The notes beneath the pieces were generated by a model. That model did not search any database, was not told the origin of the DNA, and was given only the letters and a program-made list of their open reading frames with translations. Below, in pieces: positions 5,304 through 5,304 of a DNA stretch of 5,304 nt; position 1 is the first letter of the stretch; every line of letters starts with the position of its first letter. The DNA comes from Leptotrichiaceae bacterium (GTDB taxonomy: Bacteria; Fusobacteriota; Fusobacteriia; Fusobacteriales; Leptotrichiaceae), in assembly GCA_030532815.1 (NCBI GenBank), contig JAUNKI010000132.1, positions 1 through 5,304 on the forward strand. Reading direction: 5' to 3'. The translations under genes and the position numbers were made by a program.

Positions 5304-5304
5304 T

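Noticed and set aside
1..5304. CRISPR array, insertion sequence, prophage, toxin-antitoxin or defence genes
   Set aside because: No regularly spaced repeats, transposase or integrase motifs or defence domains were found; all six genes belong to housekeeping, transport or envelope families or to a generic TPR family.

Overview
This is an AT-rich window, roughly one third G+C by eye, with six genes all on the minus strand. It ends in a lipoprotein gene whose product implies an outer membrane. A low-GC diderm with a clostridia-like tandem feoA-feoA-feoB cluster fits Fusobacteriota, perhaps the Leptotrichia group. That placement is inference from composition and gene content, since no phylogenetic marker is present.

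Read in the direction of transcription (right to left), the window opens with a small lipoprotein of the MliC lysozyme-inhibitor family (4892-5245). It has its own promoter and is followed by one or two hairpins. Next is a four-repeat TPR protein (4044-4673), with an extended -10 promoter upstream and a clear intrinsic terminator downstream. A TtcA-family tRNA thiolase (3138-3968) follows.

The left half is a ferrous-iron uptake operon: feoA2 (2721-2939), feoA1 (2423-2656), feoB (241-2394) and a 49-residue FeoB-associated Cys-rich membrane protein (59-208). It closes with a strong intrinsic terminator (13-49). FeoB is the GTPase-coupled inner-membrane Fe(II) permease. The FeoA proteins are small SH3-like cytoplasmic partners, and the Cys-rich peptide is a recurrent accessory downstream of feoB.

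The most interesting non-coding stretch is the feo leader (2940-3137). It has a good sigma-70-type promoter with a small palindrome overlapping its -10 box. Part of that palindrome (a 12-mer) recurs inverted between the two feoA genes. A 14-bp perfect inverted repeat then ends on the Shine-Dalgarno sequence of the first feoA. This suggests iron-responsive control at the transcriptional level, the translational level, or both, but it is inferred from sequence only. I see no mobile element, CRISPR array, tRNA or rRNA, and no plus-strand gene. The coding content belongs to known families, and I do not see an evidently new multi-gene system.
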